NCBI RefSeq assembly: GCF_014646135.1
Contig: NZ_BMMW01000002.1
Coordinates: 1,364,001 to 1,428,000, forward strand
Origin: Nocardia camponoti
GTDB taxonomy: Bacteria > Actinomycetota > Actinomycetes > Mycobacteriales > Mycobacteriaceae
DNA: 64,000 bases
Direction of reading: 5' to 3'
Positions 54,897 to 63,491 of the stretch are shown here, piece after piece; the stretch's first letter is position 1, and each line of letters starts with the position of its first letter. The notes below the pieces were generated by a model. That model was not told the origin of the DNA and ran no database searches. It saw nothing but the letters and a program-made list of their open reading frames with translations. The position numbers were made by a program, and so were the translations under genes.

Positions 54897-55247
54897 CTAG
54901 CCCCATCCCAGCTCATGCAACCGGTCGTCGTCAATCCCGAAATAGTGTGCGACTTCGTGGATCACGGTGATGACGACCTCGTCGACAACGTCGTCGTCGG
55001 AGTTGCAGATGTCAAGGATAGCGTCTCGGTAGATCGTGATGGTGTCAGGAAGCGAACCCGCGTAGTAGGAATCGCGTTCGGTGAGCGCGATGCCGTGATA
55101 GAGCCCGAGCATGGTCGGGTCTTCGTCGCTGCGCGCTTCAACGAGCACGACGACGTTGTCCATCGCGTTGGCGAATTCGGGCGGAATCTTGTCGAGTGCG
55201 TCGCTGACCAACTCTTCGAAGCGGGCAGCCGACATCGAGTGCGGCAT
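54897..55247 (-). CDS. Zincin-like metallopeptidase (Rv3836-like)
   Basis: 116 residues. The metal motif HExxH appears in VIHEVAHYFGIDDDRLHELG (about 95-114). The family (DUF1025, MTH677-like) consists of small predicted zinc proteases without a known substrate. Its ATG overlaps by one base the stop of the septum-formation gene (55247), so the two are tightly coupled, as in M. tuberculosis. Confidence 0.92.
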   Translation of the reverse strand: MPHSMSAARFEELVSDALDKIPPEFANAMDNVVVLVEARSDEDPTMLGLYHGIALTERDSYYAGSLPDTITIYRDAILDICNSDDDVVDEVVITVIHEVAHYFGIDDDRLHELGWG

Positions 55248-56323
55248 TACCGCGGCTGTGGTTGCGGCGGGAGCGGGGCGGCGCCGGGCAGGGGAGCGGG
55301 CGTTGACCTGCCGGTTTTCGGCGGCGCGACCGGCGCTTGACCGTCGATGAGAATGTCGCCACGCGCGGTGCCAACGATCGACGCGAACCCTTCGCGATCA
55401 GCCCCCTTGCCAAGCCAGCAGTCGAGCTTACGGCTGCCAGCGAGCCAGCTGTTCGGGTCGAGGTGATCGAAGAACAGCGTGAGGGTTTTGTCGCCGATGG
55501 CGTCCGGCCTGCCCAAATAGTCGGTGCTCAGGCGCGTGCATTCGGCTTCGAGGTACTTGTCCTGGTCGGCTTCCGACGGTGGACCGCCGTTGAAATTCGC
55601 TGCCAAGTCGACAACGCCAGCGATCTCAACCGCGTGCGGTTGCGCGCAGTCGACTGGGTCGGTCGGCAGGTTTTGGCTGATGCCGAGGCACGTTCCGGGC
55701 TCGTGGATCTTGGATTGGTCAGCGGCGGTCACCGAACCTGTCGACGCTGGGCTGTTCGCCGTCGCGGCGACCTGGACTCCGCAGCGCAGCGTGCGGTCGC
55801 CGTGTTGCCAACCGGCGGGCGAAGGCGACATCACGTTCACCATGAATTTGCCACGCGGATCGAACCGGCCGCCAAGGTATGCCTGGACCGCTGGCACGCA
55901 GTGTTCATCGCGCAGTTCGGTCATGCGCAGCGAGTCGGGATGACGTGTGCCGCCGCTGAATTCACGGCCAGGGTAGGCGTTCAAATCGATCACCGCGGCA
56001 ACTTCGAACAGGTGCTTCTCGCCGCAATTCACGCGGGCGAGGTCGCTTCGATCGGGCTTTGACCAGGTCAAACAGTCGCCTTTGGCGGCGGAGGAAAACT
56101 CGCGGTCGCGGACGACAGGTTCGGAACCGGGCTGATGGGCTTCGAGCCCGGTGTCGTTGTCGAAGCCGATCGCCATGCTCACCAGCGCGGCGATGACCGC
56201 GCCAAGCGCGCCGATAACCAGACCCCACCGCAGTTTGCTCGCTGACAAATGCAGCGCTGACCCGCGCCCTGAGGACGCGGGTTGCGAGGATTTAGGTGAC
56301 CGATCACTCCGCTGCTTAGCCAT
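55247..56323 (-). CDS. Septum formation family membrane protein (Rv3835-like)
   Basis: 358 residues. Residues about 33-52 form one membrane helix; the first 32 are cytoplasmic and Ser-rich. The exported part has two related Cys-containing domains (GDCLTWSKPD, EHCVPAVQAYLGG, GTCLGISQNLPTDPVDCAQP, KLDCWLG) as in Septum_form proteins. The tail is Pro-rich (PKTGRSTPAPLPGAAPLPPQ). It may act in cell division or envelope integrity. Upstream of the metallopeptidase gene. Confidence 0.88.
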   Translation of the reverse strand: MAKQRSDRSPKSSQPASSGRGSALHLSASKLRWGLVIGALGAVIAALVSMAIGFDNDTGLEAHQPGSEPVVRDREFSSAAKGDCLTWSKPDRSDLARVNCGEKHLFEVAAVIDLNAYPGREFSGGTRHPDSLRMTELRDEHCVPAVQAYLGGRFDPRGKFMVNVMSPSPAGWQHGDRTLRCGVQVAATANSPASTGSVTAADQSKIHEPGTCLGISQNLPTDPVDCAQPHAVEIAGVVDLAANFNGGPPSEADQDKYLEAECTRLSTDYLGRPDAIGDKTLTLFFDHLDPNSWLAGSRKLDCWLGKGADREGFASIVGTARGDILIDGQAPVAPPKTGRSTPAPLPGAAPLPPQPQPR

Positions 56324-56370
56324 CGCCGCCCATCATAGGAGTCGCGCGCGCGAGCGCGGGTAGGTGACGG

Positions 56371-58068
56371 TTACCCGCGCAGCGCGGACAGGAAAATGCC
56401 GGGCAGACGACTGAGTTTGCCGTCGCCGTAGAAGCCGGTCAGCGCTTTGCCGGTGCCGGTTCCGGTCTTGTTCGAAACGAACCACGGCGGCTTCGGGCTC
56501 AGCACGAATTCGCCAGCGAACACCGCGCGCGGCGCTGGCCGGAACGGGCCACGGACGACGGTCCGTTCCACGTCATCGAGCAGGAACGCGTTGTGGACAA
56601 CGCCGACGCCGCTCTGGATGTCGTCGAGCACGTGGCCGGGGAACGCGCCCCAACTCGCGCGCGGCGTGAGGAACGCGAGACCGGTCCACGCGTTCACCGC
56701 GACCGTCCCGTAGCGCAGCTTTTCGATCGCGTCGTCGAGGGCATTGCCGAGTTCGTTGATGGTTCGCGGGTGCACGATGAGGTTCGCCCCGAGCGTGCCG
56801 ATCAGCTCGTCGTTCGCGAAAGTGACTGCGGCACTGAGGAATTCACTCCCCGTACCGGGCAGTTCAACAACGCCGAGCACGGGCGAGAAGTACTCGGTGC
56901 GCAGCAGCGGGGTGTCGCTGGTCGGGAGGTTTTCCACGAGGAGGCGACCGTTCGCGCGCTGGCTTTCGGGATAGTTCGACAGCGCGTCGGCAACGCGGTT
57001 GTCGCTGCCCGGGTAGTACGCGGGGCGCGCGGGCGCGGCGTCAATGGCACTACGCAGCTCGGCGAGGAACTGCTTTTTCTGCGGCCAATCGGCGCTCAAC
57101 ACCAGCGTCTGTGCGGCGACACAGTTGTAGCCACCGTTGTGGAGCCGCATGGTCGCGACGTGTTCGGCCTGGAACTTCAGATCGGCATCCGACCAGTCGC
57201 CGGGCACGACGATTACGGGCGCGACGCCGCCGAGTTCGCTGGTAATCGGCTTGGTCAGCAGGGGCTCGCCGGACTTCTTGCGGGCGGCACCTTCCTCGCC
57301 GACACCCCACACGATCGCGTCGTGCGTCGGCGCGCCGCCGGTCATATGCACGTGGTCGACTAGGTCGTGGTTCACGAGGTAGCCGCCCTCAGCAGCGCCA
57401 CCGGTGAGGATGCGCACGAAGCCAGCCTCGATAAACGGCGCGAAAACCGTTTCGAAAACCTCAAGCAGCGGGTTGGTGATCGGGTTGAGTTTCAGCGCGA
57501 CAACACGGTTGTTCGCGTAAAGCTCATACAGCGTGTCGAGCGGCGCGATCGACATAATGTTGCCCGCGCCGAGCACCGCGCCAACGCCCCGAGTGGCCGC
57601 GGGATCGAGCTGGGCAAGGCCCGCGTTGGCGCGCGCGGCGGCGGCGTCGACACCGGGGCGCAGCCATACATCGGCACTGAAACCGCTCAGCAGGAGCTTG
57701 TCGTAGATGCCGTGCGGCAGCGCGGGAACCGAAACGCGACCGCCCGGCGCGCTATCCAGCGCAACGCCGTCAAGGGGGCTTTTGCCCTGTTCAAGGGCGG
57801 AAAGCGTCTCGCTCAGCGCGGCCGTTGCGCTAAGCAACGTGGCCGGGCCCGAAAGCCACTCCTCGCCGACGAGCGGGCTGTCGGCGGCAAGCTGCTTGAT
57901 CACGAGCGCGGCAGCGACCCACGCTTCGGCATTCGCGGCGGTGAGCGCATGGACTTCGTCGAGCAATTCGCGACGCCTGCTCAGAGGCGTTGCGGCCCAG
58001 GATTTCTCCCCCCGGGAAAGGTCTGCGAGTGCGGAATCGATGGCGGCGGTGTCGAAAGAGGTTCCCAC
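56371..58068 (-). CDS. Aldehyde dehydrogenase family protein
   Basis: 565 residues. Cys nucleophile in GYNCVAAQTLV and Glu/Gly in TSELGGVAPVIVV are visible. This is longer than typical ALDH and matches a family of about 560 residues known only from genomes. It oxidises an unknown aldehyde. I chose GTG at 58068, with AAAAGGG about 12 bases upstream, giving MGTSFDTAAIDSALAD. Upstream in-frame ATGs at 58422 and later lie inside the divergent serS gene and are rejected. The start is 43 bp from serS. Confidence 0.85.
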   Translation of the reverse strand: MGTSFDTAAIDSALADLSRGEKSWAATPLSRRRELLDEVHALTAANAEAWVAAALVIKQLAADSPLVGEEWLSGPATLLSATAALSETLSALEQGKSPLDGVALDSAPGGRVSVPALPHGIYDKLLLSGFSADVWLRPGVDAAAARANAGLAQLDPAATRGVGAVLGAGNIMSIAPLDTLYELYANNRVVALKLNPITNPLLEVFETVFAPFIEAGFVRILTGGAAEGGYLVNHDLVDHVHMTGGAPTHDAIVWGVGEEGAARKKSGEPLLTKPITSELGGVAPVIVVPGDWSDADLKFQAEHVATMRLHNGGYNCVAAQTLVLSADWPQKKQFLAELRSAIDAAPARPAYYPGSDNRVADALSNYPESQRANGRLLVENLPTSDTPLLRTEYFSPVLGVVELPGTGSEFLSAAVTFANDELIGTLGANLIVHPRTINELGNALDDAIEKLRYGTVAVNAWTGLAFLTPRASWGAFPGHVLDDIQSGVGVVHNAFLLDDVERTVVRGPFRPAPRAVFAGEFVLSPKPPWFVSNKTGTGTGKALTGFYGDGKLSRLPGIFLSALRG

Positions 58069-58111
58069 CCCCGCAACTATGCCCTTTTCAAGCTGACTAG
58101 GCTGTTTTCTT

Positions 58112-59368
58112 ATGATCGACCTCCGTTTCGTGCGTGAGAATCCCGATGTCGTCCGCGCCTCGCAGCGTGCTCGCGGCGAGGACCCGTCCCTCGTCGACGC
58201 GCTGCTCGAAGCCGACGCCGCCCGTCGTGCCGCTGTCGCGACCGCCGACAACCTGCGCGCCGAGCACAAGGCGATGGGCAAGGTCATCGGGAAGGCAAGC
58301 AAGGAAGAGCGCCCGGCGCTGCTTGCCGCCGCGAGCGACATGTCGACCAAGGTCAAGGAAGCCGAGGTCGCCCAGAGCGCTGCCGACGCCGACCTCGACG
58401 CTGCCCACCGCGCGCTGTCCAACGTTGTTCAAGAGGGCGCGCCAGCTGGCGGCGAAGACGACTACGTCGTGCTCGAAACCGTGGGCACCCCACCGGTTTT
58501 CGACTTCGAACCCAAAGACCACCTCGAACTTGGTGAGTCGCTGAAGCTGCTCGACATGGAACGCGGCGCGAAGGTTTCGGGTTCGCGGTTCTACTTCCTC
58601 ACCGGTTACGGCGCGCTGTTGCAGATGGGTCTGTTGCAGCTTGCCGCGCAGAAGGCCGTCGCGAACGGCTTCACGATGATGATTCCGCCGGTGCTTGTTC
58701 GTCCGGAAATCATGGCTGGCACGGGCTTCCTCGGTCAGCATTCGGCCGAGATTTATCACCTCGAAGAGGACGACCTTTACCTCGTCGGCACGTCGGAGGT
58801 GCCGCTCGCCGGCTTCCACTCCGAAGAAATCCTTGACCTTTCCGAGGGCCCGAAGCGCTACGCCGGCTGGTCGTCGTGCTTCCGTCGCGAAGCGGGCAGC
58901 TACGGCAAAGACACGCGCGGCATCATTCGCGTGCACCAGTTCGACAAGGTCGAAATGTTTGTCTACACCACGCCTGACCAGGCCGAAGCCGAACATCAGC
59001 GCCTGCTCGCGTGGGAGCGTGAGATGCTCGCCGCGATCGAGGTGCCCTACCGTGTCATCGACGTTGCCGCTGGCGACCTTGGGTCCAGCGCCGCGCGCAA
59101 GTTCGACTGCGAAGCGTGGGTACCGACCCAGCAGACCTACCGCGAACTGACTTCCACGTCGAACTGCACCACGTTCCAGGCGCGTCGGCTTTCGGTCCGC
59201 TACCGCGATGAGAACGGCAAACCGCAGATCGCGGCGACGCTCAACGGCACGCTCGCGACCACGCGCTGGATTGTCGCGATCCTCGAAAACCACCAGCAGG
59301 CCGACGGTTCCGTGCGCGTTCCCGCTGCGCTTGTGCCATTTGTCGGCACCGACGTGTTGCGACCATAA
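58112..59368 (+). CDS. serS: Seryl-tRNA synthetase
   Basis: 418 residues. An N-terminal helical arm (about 30-100) for the tRNA-Ser variable loop is followed by the class II catalytic core: motif 2 [21 protein letters not shown], motif 3 [16 protein letters not shown]. It charges tRNA-Ser. ATG at 58112. Corresponds to Rv3834c. Confidence 0.98.
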   Translation: MIDLRFVRENPDVVRASQRARGEDPSLVDALLEADAARRAAVATADNLRAEHKAMGKVIGKASKEERPALLAAASDMSTKVKEAEVAQSAADADLDAAHRALSNVVQEGAPAGGEDDYVVLETVGTPPVFDFEPKDHLELGESLKLLDMERGAKVSGSRFYFLTGYGALLQMGLLQLAAQKAVANGFTMMIPPVLVRPEIMAGTGFLGQHSAEIYHLEEDDLYLVGTSEVPLAGFHSEEILDLSEGPKRYAGWSSCFRREAGSYGKDTRGIIRVHQFDKVEMFVYTTPDQAEAEHQRLLAWEREMLAAIEVPYRVIDVAAGDLGSSAARKFDCEAWVPTQQTYRELTSTSNCTTFQARRLSVRYRDENGKPQIAATLNGTLATTRWIVAILENHQQADGSVRVPAALVPFVGTDVLRP

Positions 59369-59440
59369 TGTGAGTCACTGTTTGCTGGGCGTGCATTTAG
59401 CGAATCTGGCAAACATCTAGAGCTCCCTACATTTAGGCTG

Positions 59441-61267
59441 GTGCACGTGCGAGGAATCGGGGCGCGCGGCGATACCCGAACCCGGGTCCGGGCGGCATCG
59501 GCGTTGGCGACGGCAAAGGTTATGGCAAGGACCACCGGAGCGTTCTACGTGCTCGGTGGCGTCCTCGGCCTGATGATCACTGCCGTCGCCCCAGGTCATG
59601 ACGGCAATCGCGCGCTTGTCGGCATCGCGGCGGCGATCTCGGTGCTGCTTGGGCTCACGCTGCTCGCGTGGGGTCCGCGCATGCCGCACGCGCTGCATCA
59701 CCTCTACCTCGCAACCGCGACCGTGCTCGTCGCGATCGCGGTTTACGACTTCCCCAACCTGGTCGGCGGCATCACGCTCGCGTCGTTCTTCGTTTTCGTC
59801 GCATGCGACGCCGCGCTGTTCTTCGCGTGGCCGCAGGCGATGGCCCATATCGGGTTCGCGATGATCCTGTGTTTGCTTGTGCTGCCAGCGCGTGGGTTGC
59901 CGTGGTGGTCAGGGCTGATTCCGGCGGGCGTCACGTTTGGTGCGGGCGTGGTCGTTGGCATTTTGACGCGATTGGCGTCCGACGCCGACATCGACGTGCT
60001 CACCGGGCTACTCAACCGGCGTGGTTTCGAAAAGCAGCTCAACCCGGCTATTGATGCGGCAAGTCGCAGTGGGAACGGGTTGTCGCTGGTTTTGGTCGAC
60101 CTCGACCGCTTCCAGAAGATCAACGACCACCTCGGTCATCGCGCGGGCGACGCTGTTCTCCAGCGAGTTGCGGACAGTTGGCTCGAACTGCTTTCGCCCG
60201 ACCAGGCACTCGCGCGCTTCGGCGGCGACGTCTTCGCGCTGCTTTTGCCCGACACCACCGAGCAGGCCGCGATTCTGCTCACCGAACAGCTGCGCGCCGC
60301 GGTCACGATGGGGTGCTCGGCTGGTGTCACGTCGTGGCAGCCCGGTGAGTCGGCTTCGCTGCTGATTAGTCGTGCTGACGTTGGGCTTTACCGGGCAAAG
60401 CAGGCCGGTCGCAACCGGACGGTGCTTGAGTCGTCGCGTCAACTGCCGCTCGCGGTTGAGTTGCGCGAGGCGATTGACCGCGGTGCGCTCGACGTGCACT
60501 ACCAGCCGATCGTCAGCCTCACCGAGGACGGCGGGCAGGCGGTTGGCGTTGAGGCGCTGCTGCGGTGGTCGTCGAACGCGCAGCCGGAGGTCACGACTGA
60601 GGGGCTCATTCGCGTCGCCGAGGAATACGACCTCATCTCCGACCTGGACGAACTCGTTTTGCGCCGGGCGTGCGCGGACGCGGCGCGCTTACAGGAGAGC
60701 TTCGAGACGCTCGACCTCACGTTGAATGTGAACGTGTCTGGCCTTGAGTTGGCCGAGCCCGAGTACGCCGAGCGCGTTGCCGGGATTTTGACCGAAACAG
60801 GTTGGCCCGCCCAGCAATTGGTGCTTGAGGTGACCGAGAGCGAACTGGCCGCCGAGTCGCAGACGGCCATCGCGAACCTGCACAAGTTGCGCGACCGAGG
60901 GGTCCGCATCGCGATCGACGACTTCGGCACGGGTTACTCGTCGTTGAGCCGATTGGCGACCATTCCGAGCGACATTTTGAAGGTCGACCAGTCGTTCGTC
61001 GCCGCAATCCGCTCCGATTCCCCCGCCCCGCCGCTGCTTGGGGTAATCGCGGCATTGAGCAAGTCACTCGACTTGCAGGTGATCGCCGAGGGTGTTGAAA
61101 CGGAATACCAGGCAGCGGTTTTGACCGAACTGGGCTTCGCCCTCGCGCAGGGTTACCACTACAGCGATTCGCACCCGGTTTCGGAACTGATCAACGACCT
61201 GAACGGCGACCAGCCCCGTGACCCCGATGATGATGCGATGGCGGCGAAGGGTTGGATCCCGCTTTAG
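59441..61267 (+). CDS. GGDEF-EAL protein, degenerate cyclase and intact phosphodiesterase
   Basis: 608 residues: about six membrane segments (about 30-180), GGDEF domain (about 190-335) and EAL domain (about 345-590). The GGDEF motif is GGDVF, with the catalytic Glu replaced by Val, so cyclase activity is unlikely. EAL residues look intact: VEALLRW, NVNVSG, EVTESE, DDFGTGYSSLS, LKVDQSFV and EGVETE. It should hydrolyse c-di-GMP, perhaps activated by GTP on the GGDEF part. GTG start at 59441; later start at 59522 (MARTTGAFY) is possible. The 3' end is tandemly duplicated downstream. Confidence 0.88.
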   Translation: MHVRGIGARGDTRTRVRAASALATAKVMARTTGAFYVLGGVLGLMITAVAPGHDGNRALVGIAAAISVLLGLTLLAWGPRMPHALHHLYLATATVLVAIAVYDFPNLVGGITLASFFVFVACDAALFFAWPQAMAHIGFAMILCLLVLPARGLPWWSGLIPAGVTFGAGVVVGILTRLASDADIDVLTGLLNRRGFEKQLNPAIDAASRSGNGLSLVLVDLDRFQKINDHLGHRAGDAVLQRVADSWLELLSPDQALARFGGDVFALLLPDTTEQAAILLTEQLRAAVTMGCSAGVTSWQPGESASLLISRADVGLYRAKQAGRNRTVLESSRQLPLAVELREAIDRGALDVHYQPIVSLTEDGGQAVGVEALLRWSSNAQPEVTTEGLIRVAEEYDLISDLDELVLRRACADAARLQESFETLDLTLNVNVSGLELAEPEYAERVAGILTETGWPAQQLVLEVTESELAAESQTAIANLHKLRDRGVRIAIDDFGTGYSSLSRLATIPSDILKVDQSFVAAIRSDSPAPPLLGVIAALSKSLDLQVIAEGVETEYQAAVLTELGFALAQGYHYSDSHPVSELINDLNGDQPRDPDDDAMAAKGWIPL

Positions 61268-61424
61268 GGGAGTCGGGCGACGGTGGCCGTGATCGGATGA
61301 TGGTCGAATTCGACGCACGAAGGGCGCGGCCGAGCCGATGATGCGATGGCGGCGAAAGGTTGGATCCCGCTTTAGGGGGTTCCGGCGAAGGTGGCCGTGA
61401 TCGGATGATGGTCGAACTCGACGC
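61229..61424 (+). repeat. Tandem duplication of the EAL gene 3' end
   Basis: About 88 bp are repeated at an exact offset of 108 bp (61229-61316 and 61337-61424), with roughly nine in ten bases identical by eye. Each copy encodes DDAMAAKGWIPL followed by a stop, and continues into the same downstream sequence (GGTGGCCGTGATCGGATGAT). The second copy lies after the true stop and is in the same frame. It is not a gene by itself. The cause may be replication slippage or unequal crossing over. Confidence 0.85.
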
Positions 61425-61554
61425 GCGGCGGGGAACGTGACGTTTGTCAGCGCCGGGGATTGACGGAATTCGGTTGACTGGGTTGGTGGCCGGGGCGCAG
61501 CATTGAGGGATGCGGATGCTTATCTATCGATGTTGAGTTGAGCTGAGTCAGCGC

Positions 61555-63276
61555 TTGCGGCCTGGTGATGTGCGTGGGCTGCGGTTGCGTGCTGTCGCGT
61601 TTAAGGGTTCGCGCGACCTGCTGCCCATTTACGGGCTTTATGGCGTGTTCTTCGCCGATCATGGGTTGTCGACGGCCCAGATTTCGTTGTTGCTTGCGAT
61701 CTGGTCGGTAACCGCCTTCGTGCTTGAGGTGCCGTCGGGTGCATGGGCCGACACGGTTTCGCGGCGTGGGCTGCTGATCCTGAGCGGGCTGTTGCAGGCG
61801 GCGGTGTTCGCGATATGGCTTTTGGCACCCAGTTTCGGCGGGTTCGCCGTTGGTTTCGTGGTGTGGGGCATCGCGGGGTCGATCGAATCGGGCACCTTTG
61901 AAGCGCTGCTTTACGACGACCTCGTAGCGCGTGATGCCGTGGGCGAATACGCGTCGATCATGGGGTGGGCGCGTGCGGCGCAGGAAGCGACGGTGCTTGT
62001 CGCGATCGCATCGGCTGGCCCGCTGTATGCGTGGGGTGGATACGCGCTGGTGGGGTGGGTCAGCGTGGGTTTCGCGGTGTTGCACATGCTGACGGCGGTC
62101 GCGTTGCCGAGCGCGCCAGTCGCGGTTTCGGTCGGCGATGTTGAGGGGTTGGAGGATGGCGAATCGGGCCCGTTGTCGGGCGCGATTGGGTCGCCGGTCA
62201 CCGAGCCGCCCCGCTGGGGTTCCGTGGTGATGGACGAGGCCGATCCCGTTGCCGCGCCGCCCGCTGCGGTGGGCGGTCAGGGGCGACCCAGTAACGCCTC
62301 GTGCGATGTCGAACCCAGCGCATCCGATAGTGCCCCGCCTACTCAGGAGCCGCCGGTCGCCGAATGCGCGCCCACGCCGAGGAGCGCGGCGCCGACCAGC
62401 GCAGCACCCGTCATCGCGGCACCGGTCACTGCGGCGCCGACTGCTGTGACGCCGGCCAGCGCGGCATCCGTCGCCGCGACGCCGCTCGCCGCAGCGCCGA
62501 TCAGCGCGGCACCGGTCAAGGCGGCACCGACTACCGTTGCGCCGGTCACCGCGACGCCGGCCACCGCGATACCGATTGCCGCGACGTCGAGCACCGCGGC
62601 GCCGAGCACTGGAGAAGTAAAACCATCGTCGGCGCGTGGAAGTGGCGAGATCGGGCGTGCCAGCCTGCCGGGCATTCTGCAGTCCTACGTGGAGGTCCTC
62701 CGCGTCGGCATCGACGAAGCGCTGCGGGTCAAGCGGGTTCGGCGTGGGGTGCTGCTCGGTGCGCTGCTTTATGGGATCACCGCGTTTGACGAATACTTTG
62801 GGCTGCTTGCCGTGTCGGGCGGGGCGTCGGCGGGGATGTCGGCGGTGCTGCTCGGGGTCGTCGTTGTTGGTTCGCTTGTTGGGTCAACGCTAGCCGGACG
62901 TGCTGAAACATGGTCTGCCCGTGTGCTTTCCGTGGTGCTCTTCGCAGGTGGAGCCATCTTCATCGCGGGTGCGCTCGTTGTCGGGATCGGCTGGCTTTGG
63001 GTGGGGTTCGTCGCCATTGGCATCGGCTACGGCGCGGACTTCACCGCCGAAGTGGTCGCGGGAGCGCGCCTTCAGGAAGCGATCGAAAGTCGGGCTCGCG
63101 CAACCGTCACCTCAATTTCCGGCTTGCTTTCGGAGATCGTCGCGCTTGCGGTATTCGGTTTTGTAGCCCTGACCAGCACGTTCTTGTCCATGTCGCTGAC
63201 GATGGCCTTGCTCGGCGTGATCTTGCTGCTTGGCGCGGTGATGATTCCAACCTGGCTGCCGCCGCGCGCCGACTAG
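61555..63276 (+). CDS. MFS transporter with large Ala/Pro/Thr loop
   Basis: 573 residues. The first six membrane segments (about 20-180) and the second half (about 395-570) form a normal MFS transporter with VPSGAWADTVSRRG loop 2-3. The centre, about residues 185-370, is a hydrophilic insert composed of short A-A-P-x repeats such as APVIAAPVTAAPTAVTPASA, roughly five residues per repeat. The usual loop is about 40 residues. Start at 61555 is TTG; GTG at 61570 (MRGLRLRAVAF) is equally good. Substrate unknown. Confidence 0.85.
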   Translation: MRPGDVRGLRLRAVAFKGSRDLLPIYGLYGVFFADHGLSTAQISLLLAIWSVTAFVLEVPSGAWADTVSRRGLLILSGLLQAAVFAIWLLAPSFGGFAVGFVVWGIAGSIESGTFEALLYDDLVARDAVGEYASIMGWARAAQEATVLVAIASAGPLYAWGGYALVGWVSVGFAVLHMLTAVALPSAPVAVSVGDVEGLEDGESGPLSGAIGSPVTEPPRWGSVVMDEADPVAAPPAAVGGQGRPSNASCDVEPSASDSAPPTQEPPVAECAPTPRSAAPTSAAPVIAAPVTAAPTAVTPASAASVAATPLAAAPISAAPVKAAPTTVAPVTATPATAIPIAATSSTAAPSTGEVKPSSARGSGEIGRASLPGILQSYVEVLRVGIDEALRVKRVRRGVLLGALLYGITAFDEYFGLLAVSGGASAGMSAVLLGVVVVGSLVGSTLAGRAETWSARVLSVVLFAGGAIFIAGALVVGIGWLWVGFVAIGIGYGADFTAEVVAGARLQEAIESRARATVTSISGLLSEIVALAVFGFVALTSTFLSMSLTMALLGVILLLGAVMIPTWLPPRAD

Positions 63277-63327
63277 TTCCGCCACGCCCGAGGTGCAGTC
63301 TTCTCAGCCGACGCGCCGAGGGCCGCA

Positions 63328-63402
63328 TGGCATATTCGTGCAGGTTCGCGCCTCGACCCCCGACTTCGGCCACTGAGGCGTCGAACGTGCACGATTTTGC
63401 TA
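63328..63402. repeat. Palindromic element, copy 2 (intergenic)
   Basis: 75 bp, equal in length to copy 1 at 30286-30360. Left end TGGCATATTCGTGCAGGTTC is identical to the right arm of copy 1 read on the other strand. The right arm is TAGCAAAATCGTGCACGTTC on the other strand. Centre CCCCGACTTC is shared. It lies in the space between the MFS and Gfo/Idh genes and is followed by another hairpin at 63407-63430. Confidence 0.7.
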
Positions 63403-63406
63403 CGTC

Positions 63407-63430
63407 GAACGCAACCACTTGGTTGCGTTC
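63407..63430. terminator. Hairpin after MFS gene
   Basis: Perfect 10-bp arms GAACGCAACC (63407-63416) and GGTTGCGTTC (63421-63430) around ACTT. It is between the MFS stop (63276) and the Gfo/Idh start (63492). No T-run follows; it could be a terminator or part of the nearby palindromic element. Confidence 0.5.
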
Positions 63431-63491
63431 CAGCGGTATCGGCGTGTCGGGCACGGCCACGTCGGGTTACCCAGCGCGCATAATCGAGGCC

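Noticed and set aside
56371..58422. Longer 683-residue form of the aldehyde dehydrogenase
   Set aside because: The extra 118 residues lie opposite the serS coding region and have low-complexity Ala/Ser/Arg composition; the GTG at 58068 has a suitable RBS.
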